NCBI RefSeq assembly: GCF_905475345.1 | Contig: NC_066604.1 | Coordinates: 3,316,001-3,380,000, forward strand | Length of the DNA stretch: 64,000 nt | Direction of reading: 5' to 3' | Source: Vespula vulgaris | Taxonomy: Eukaryota > Arthropoda > Insecta > Hymenoptera > Vespidae | Part shown: in pieces, positions 57,764 to 64,000 of the stretch | Layout: every line of letters starts with the position of its first letter | Position numbering within the stretch: position 1 is the first letter of the stretch | Position numbers and translations under genes: made by a program | Notes under the pieces: generated by a model | Seen by the model: only the letters and a program-made list of their open reading frames with translations | The model's database searches: none | What the model was told of the DNA's origin: nothing

Positions 57764-60700
57764 GTCATCTAGGCTTTTTAAATATCACGATCGCGAAAGC
57801 AGGATGCCTTTTTGAAGAGTTTATTAGAAAACTTTCATGTAATTCCATTAAAACTCTTCTTTGAAAAGAAAGATAGAGAGAATTATTATTACGTATACTT
57901 AAGATTCGCATACTTACGGTGGATCGTTGAAAGAATATGCAACGTCTACTAATTATTCATTAAAAGTGTATTAAATATACATTATTATATATGTCATTTT
58001 CATTCATAATCCTTTTGTGCTTTCAATTTTTTTCTTTCGAAAGTGGTGTCTGATCACTAAAAATAATATTGGAATATTTTGACGCGTTATACCTTTACTG
58101 TTACCTATTCTGATTAACATCCAAACGTGTATTTTTGCATTTACATTAATAATCTCCTTTAGTCTTAGTTTTTTCTTTTCTTTTAATGATCTTTCGTTCA
58201 AGGAAGCACCATGTATATGTACGTACGTATTACTATAATAACATTTTACTATAACATGGAAATAGTTATGTCCATTGTTGAATTCGCTTTGAGCACATCT
58301 CACCATTATCACGTACAATATCGTCGAAATTAACGGCATCCTGCTTCTACCTTGGTAAAGCCGTGAGATTAATTAACGATCCTGCCATCATCAGTCACTG
58401 TCTTAATTCTTGATCGCATAACGAGTACGTGGATGGACTCGGACGAGATGCCATTTACGGATTACGCGGATATACATACCTAGCCATTAGATAGCCATTA
58501 TAGATGAATTTTCTTATCGTTTGATCTATCGATTTTATCGAATCTTGAGACCGAGAGAAAAAGGGATCGCGGGATATTATAAACGCTCGGTAAGATGTTT
58601 TAATAATATCTACGAAATATTATATTTAAAGCAATTTTTATTTCGTTTTATTTCTCTCGAGTACGTAAGATATTTCAGTTTAATTTCATATTCTCTATTT
58701 CCTATAAAATCACATTCATGAACGTCGACAAAAGATTTGGAACTCTACACTCCCGAGGTCGTTTAATATATTCCCCTTTGATCGTTATGAAATTGAGTAA
58801 TCCAAGAGTCAAAGTTTACTTGGAATCGCGACGGCGTTCTCTATCTTTCTCGTTGAAGTCAATTTGAATGAGTTTTTTTTTCTCTTAGTGGAAACATTTG
58901 AATAAAAATAGAAAAGTTACGAAGGATATTCTCGTTAATACAATATATCGTGCGGTTGAATGCAATAAGAAAAAGAAATAGAAATAGTCTACGTGGATAA
59001 GGTTAATATTACAACGAACTAACGAGTTTTATTAAGGTTAACGAAGTTACAAGAACTTGGAAAAGCGTAACACTGTATGCGTACGTACTAAAAGACTGAG
59101 CTTCGAGGAGCAGGAGAGTTTCGGAAGGTATGGGGGATGAGAGACAGGAGGAGAGGGGTTGAACGAAACTAAGACGAAGTGGTCGAGGAGCAAAGCGTTT
59201 TTGCAATAAGCAATACGGAAATTATTCGACTATACCTCTTGTGGATACTTATCCAACTTATAAAAATAATCGAAAATAATATTGAAAGGAGTCGTTAAAA
59301 GCGGGGAACCTAAATGAATTCTGTTAGCTTAGCTGTCAGTAATGGTAATGGTTACGTTCTCGAGTGCCTTATTTTTTAATTGCACGCATTCATTGCACTC
59401 GCCCATAATATTCTATATACATATACGTTTACCTAAGTCATGAAAAAACACATGCATATTTTTCTTACGTCGATGGCTCGTTTGAAAGGCGCTTGAAATA
59501 TTTCTTCGTCGATCTTTATAATTTCCTGTGACATTAAATTAAGCTCGAATTTCCACAGAATTTTATTATTCTCGTCTTTCATAGTTTTACCACGAAAAGA
59601 AATGTTATCGATGCATAGAAATACAGAAAAGTGCAAATCAGCAGCATGGAGGGGGAATTTATACCGCGATAAATTAATGGCTGCAGATGTACATAGATAT
59701 ATTATTACGGGTAGGTAGATTGCTAGGTATATCGATGTATGCGTACCTCGCTAAACGAGCTATCCTATCTTGTTCAGAGTTTACGTTCTAATGAGAGGGA
59801 AACGTGCATCGAACGCATTAACCAGAGGGGCAATCGTCGAAGCGCGTCGAAATTTGCGACATACCGAACGCTAAATCAATGCCGATGAAGGCCCTTCTAC
59901 TCCACGAATTTCTCTCAACAAACTCGAAATTGTAGGAATTTCGTTGTAGGTCCTTAAGAATTTCGAATTGAAACGAACGAGAAACACCTGTTCGAACTCT
60001 CTCAAATATTTTCCCATTTATTTTTGCTTTGAAAGTCTAATATAGCGTTGTTTCAGGTTGAAAGAAGAGAGAGAAGGAAAGCGACAGGAATGACCTGAAA
60101 ATTCGAACGATTTTCAATTTCAAAGCACGTTCGTACGTATTCATGCGATCTTGTTCGTTCGTATAGTCTTTTTTAAAGTCGTGTAGAGAAAATATGAAAT
60201 TTATCCAAAGCAAGAAAATGTAATTGAATCAAAACATAAAAGATTTCGATTAATTAAATTAAATTTTCCGAATGAAATTACGTTAAATTCAATTTATTGG
60301 ATTTTTTTTTTATTTATGTTTGTTGTAAAATACATACGCACGTACAATATCGCAGATTCTATTTTCATAAGCTTTTATAAAGGTAGATAGATATAAAATA
60401 AATACAAATAAACCAAAAAGAGACGAGCAATAGAAGCATCATAGAATTTCGCAGAGGTAAGCTTTGAAAGGTTATCGTGTCTAGTATTGCATAATCGATA
60501 GAAAATTATGTGTATATGTTTTTTATATACTTATATATATATTTCACGAGCCATCTAATTCTAAAATGAAGAAAAAAGGGTTGGGATAATGTCATGAAAT
60601 AACTCGGTGAAGAATTTCAAGAGCTAAATATCAATGTGATCCGAACTTCCGTTCGAGCAAGGCCGTCATGTGTATTTACATTGTGTCGTAAACGTTGCAT

Positions 60701-62147
60701 CGTAATTCAGCGTCATTGTGTGCCGTTACAACAGGGTATATTCATCGACAATATTATTCTTTAACGGTGTTACAGGAGATCGATAGAGATCGAGAAAGGG
60801 TGGCTTTTATTTTCAACCTTGGTACCGCTCTCCCTCTCTCTCTCTCCTTTTAGCTCGTTTCGCTCTAGAATGTCATCGATCCTGACTACCACGAAAGCGC
60901 TTGCTTGATAAAGCTCTTTTGTCGAAAGAGAGAGGGAGAAAGAGAGAGAGAGAGAGAGAGAAGAGAGGGCATGCCATGCCGGAGGGAATTTTCGAGAAAG
61001 CTTTCACAAAGCGGCAAAATCGAAGACACGATCGCTGGGACTCTTTATTAATTAAAGACCACGCGATACAGGATAACGAAATAAGTCGAAAACAAGAGCG
61101 TTTTGTTGACGTACGGCTTTTTAAAAACTTTTCTAAAAGAAAATCTATAAATGGAAAGATAAAAATTGAAACGTTTCATTTATAAATTATCCAAAATCGT
61201 ATAATACTCATTGTTTCGTAGCCTTCCTGCGTCAACATGGCATCCAACGAAGTTTATATTTATAAAGCAAACATTTTCTATATAGTTTGTTACTCGATCG
61301 AAGTAGGATTAATCTCGACTTAAGAGTATGCTTTCTTGATCGAGCTCGCTCTATCCGCGCGATTAATTCAAGCAAAGGCGGAACTAATCGGATGTGAGAG
61401 ACTTACCAGCGAAATTATTCTAAATTGAGTTAGTTATCTTTCAGGTGCGTTACATCCTCGTCGTACTCGCTTCTTGATCTATCGAATCTTTTAATTCTTG
61501 TAATTGTTTTTCTTCCTTTCTCTCTCCTCGTCCATTATTCCGCTTAGAGAGCTTAAATAGTCATCGAGTGTTCGATCGAGAGAATAAGAATTCGAAGATG
61601 AAAATGCGCGAGAATAAGAGTTCGATATTCCTCGTGACAGACTTCTTCTTTAATCAAAAATAACGTAAACGAAAAAGCGTCGAGTAAGAGGGTAAGGAAA
61701 GCACAAAAGTCGGTGTAGTTTCGAGGGACGGCGAATAAATGGCTGGGAAGGAAAAGAGAATGGTAGGGACTAAGTCGTTCGATTTATGGTTTCGGCCTAC
61801 GATGTCAGGATACGATGTTTCTAAGAATATCGACGACTATGACAAGGAGCGAGATGTAAGTAAGTAAGAGAAAGAGGGGAGAACGTAGAAGAATAAAAGA
61901 AGAAAGGAAAATTGTGGGAGGAAGGAGAGAGGGAGAGAGATGGGTGCCAAGCAAATAGGAAGAAGTAAGCGAGAGTCGGCCTCGGTAGGGTTCTATAAGG
62001 TATAACGCCGGAATCCTCAGACGTTTCGGCGCCCAATGCCGACGTCTCGTCGATGACGTCGACTCTACAAAGACCTCGACGACTATTGACTGCGTCATTC
62101 CTGCGTCGGCACTCTTACTCCCTTCCTTTCATAGCTTCTTGCCATCC

Positions 62148-62178
<31 letters not shown>

Positions 62179-64000
62179 TCCTTCTCTTTCATTCTTATTT
62201 TCAAGAAATAACCTCGGATTTATCGAAAAAAAAAAGTTTTCATACGTTCGTACTTCGTTTCTTTGGAATTTCGACTCGATAGTTCGCGATCTTATCTGCA
62301 CTGCGAAAGAAAACTGCTTATTGGTCTATACAAAATAATATGACTTCGGAAGACTTCCTTCTACGCTAACATAGATCATAAATTGAAAGATGAAATTTTC
62401 ACGAGTTTTCGACTTCCGTCGTACCTACGTATTACTGCGATATTTAGCGATCGTACCTAAAGCACTTTTTTCATCTCGTTTCATTCCGCTGAAGTTACGA
62501 ATTCACGTTTTTGCGTCCTCGGATTAAAATGACCCTTCCTAGCGAAATGAAAATGGCCTCGTCATGGCTGATTGCATGGATGATACTTTCGACTAGGTGC
62601 AATTACACCTGTACCTTGTTCCAGGAGACTTTTAAATGCGAACGATATTTCTTTCGTTTCGCCAAAGTTTCTCTAATCGTTAGGTTCTTCTATATCTGCA
62701 TTTGAAAACTTCGATTGGTTCTATTAAAGAAAAATCAAGAGAACAATCCCTGAATTTTCCCATTTTCCTCTCGAGCTAGGATATTAATACGTTAGAATGT
62801 TAAAAATTATGAGACATTTTGTCGTTTAAATTTATGCTGCGATTCTTATCGATTTTCGAAACAAGAGTTAAAGTTTTTCTAACGTGGAAAGAACGATGGT
62901 CTTGAGTCGAGTAAAATAGAAAAGATTTTCATCGACACTTTAATGCGTATGTATCTACATGCAAATCGCATAATCCACTTGAAATAGAATGGAGAAGAAG
63001 ATCAACGTTAACGCGGTACTGACGATTTACGACTACCCGTTAGGTTTAAGGAAGCTCTAATAGACGTACTACTACCCCCCATCGACCGTGGAACAAGTTT
63101 AATTCGATTCGCCGTTGGATATCCTGAAATAGAATTTTGGAAGATATAAGTGGTACGATCCTAATGATGAGGTCGTACGATGAAACTTACGTACTATCAA
63201 GTTGACTTCAAAAGACAAATTCTACAAGAGTTCGACTGTCATCATTGCTAGAAGTCAACGAGCAGAAATTCAATGTTTAGCATCGTCTCTGACAGCAGAT
63301 AAAAAGAAATTAGCAAAATTAATTTGATAAGGAATATGATGCGGAAGAATAGTTGAAAACGATTAAACGAAAATAATAGAAGAAATATGATGCCAACGGG
63401 AAAGTAAGAGGCACTCTATCGTTGCAAAAGAAACATGGAGACAAATCGAAAATCGAAATCACTGATAAAGAAAGGAAAAGTGTTGCCGACTTAGTTTCTT
63501 GCCGAACGGCTGTGACCCGGATTTTCTTGCGCTCTCGACCAGCTAATCAAATTTTATTGGATTCCTTTGGACCTATCCATTTTTCTTTCCTTTTATTTTT
63601 CTACTCTTCTCGTACACCTTGCTTTTTAATAATGCTCCACCATGAATGTTTTTCTCTTTCTCTTTATACTTTTCTTTCGTACTCGTCGCTTTGTCTTCTT
63701 TTTTGTCAAACTTTCACGTTCGTGATAGCATCGCGAATGAATTAACTAGAATCGAAAAGTCGCTGATTTATTTAATATTCTAACGATCGAACGTGTATCG
63801 AGCTTTAGTTTCTACATCGATCGATGGCTAATATATCGATTTAAATCGTCCCGACGAATTTGACATTATCACGACTTAAAGCCGATCGACCGTCGTAATA
63901 TTTAGTCGTTTCAAGATTTTCTCGAGATCGTATTTACGGTTACCAAGGATACACGGTGTAGGTTTTTATCTGGTATCTACGTACGGTAAAGGAAGCCCGT
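57764..64000. other. Non-coding DNA right of the IR gene, probably GPCR intron
   Basis: Ordinary-complexity AT-rich DNA with scattered TC/GA microsatellites (60830-60850, 60940-60961, 62150-62173). No frame has a recognisable domain. The longest (111 codons at 58004-58339 -, 107 codons at 63422-63745 +) look like chance. No NPxxY- or DRY-encoding exon on the - strand was found. If the GPCR model is right, its transmembrane exons are past the window edge. Confidence 0.45.

Overview
The window reads as insect nuclear DNA, most likely from an aculeate hymenopteran (wasp, bee or ant). The grounds are small exons with consensus GT-AG splice sites, AT-rich intergenic DNA, very many (GA)n/(TC)n microsatellites, a Vsx-type homeobox gene and a divergent ionotropic receptor (IR). 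The order-level assignment is inference. No tRNA, rRNA, CRISPR array or bacterial-type operon was seen.

Layout. (1) 1-10353: microsatellite-rich non-coding DNA upstream of, or in an upstream intron of, a homeobox gene, with a few promoter-like motif clusters. (2) 10354-28555, + strand: the 3' five coding exons of a Vsx (visual system homeobox, Chx10-like) gene. It encodes a paired-like Q50 homeodomain, a CVC domain and an OAR-like tail. A 13.4 kb intron splits the homeodomain at residues 46/47, the fourth intron appears to use a GC donor, and a roughly 2 kb 3' UTR is predicted. The start codon and N-terminus are not identified. (3) About 29.3-45.8 kb: an unusual AT-rich locus. Colinear blocks in the left part (41.76, 41.2, 39.5-38.35 and 29.6-29.4 kb) recur in opposite orientation in the right part (42.37, 42.86, 43.56-44.52 and 44.94-45.26 kb). 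The result is an inverted duplication whose two GC-richer, splice-donor-bearing centres point away from each other. The left arm is swollen by tandem arrays (91 bp, 19 bp, about 640 bp, 33-34 bp) and by a family of 14-nt palindromes whose stems change in a compensatory way. (4) 48605-54676, - strand: two exons that look like the cytoplasmic tail of a rhodopsin-family amine GPCR; its transmembrane exons must lie beyond the right edge. (5) 55542-57434, + strand: an intronless 630-residue divergent IR gene, apparently nested antisense in an intron of that GPCR gene. (6) 57.8-64 kb: non-coding DNA, probably intronic to the GPCR gene.

How it works together: Vsx is a transcription factor of visual and neural development. 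The IR and the putative amine GPCR are neuronal membrane receptors. The only physical coupling visible is the nested IR/GPCR arrangement. The mirror-image locus between Vsx and the GPCR is the part I cannot match to a known family. It may be a pair of divergently transcribed non-coding or fast-evolving genes, one of which keeps protein-like exons that the other lacks.
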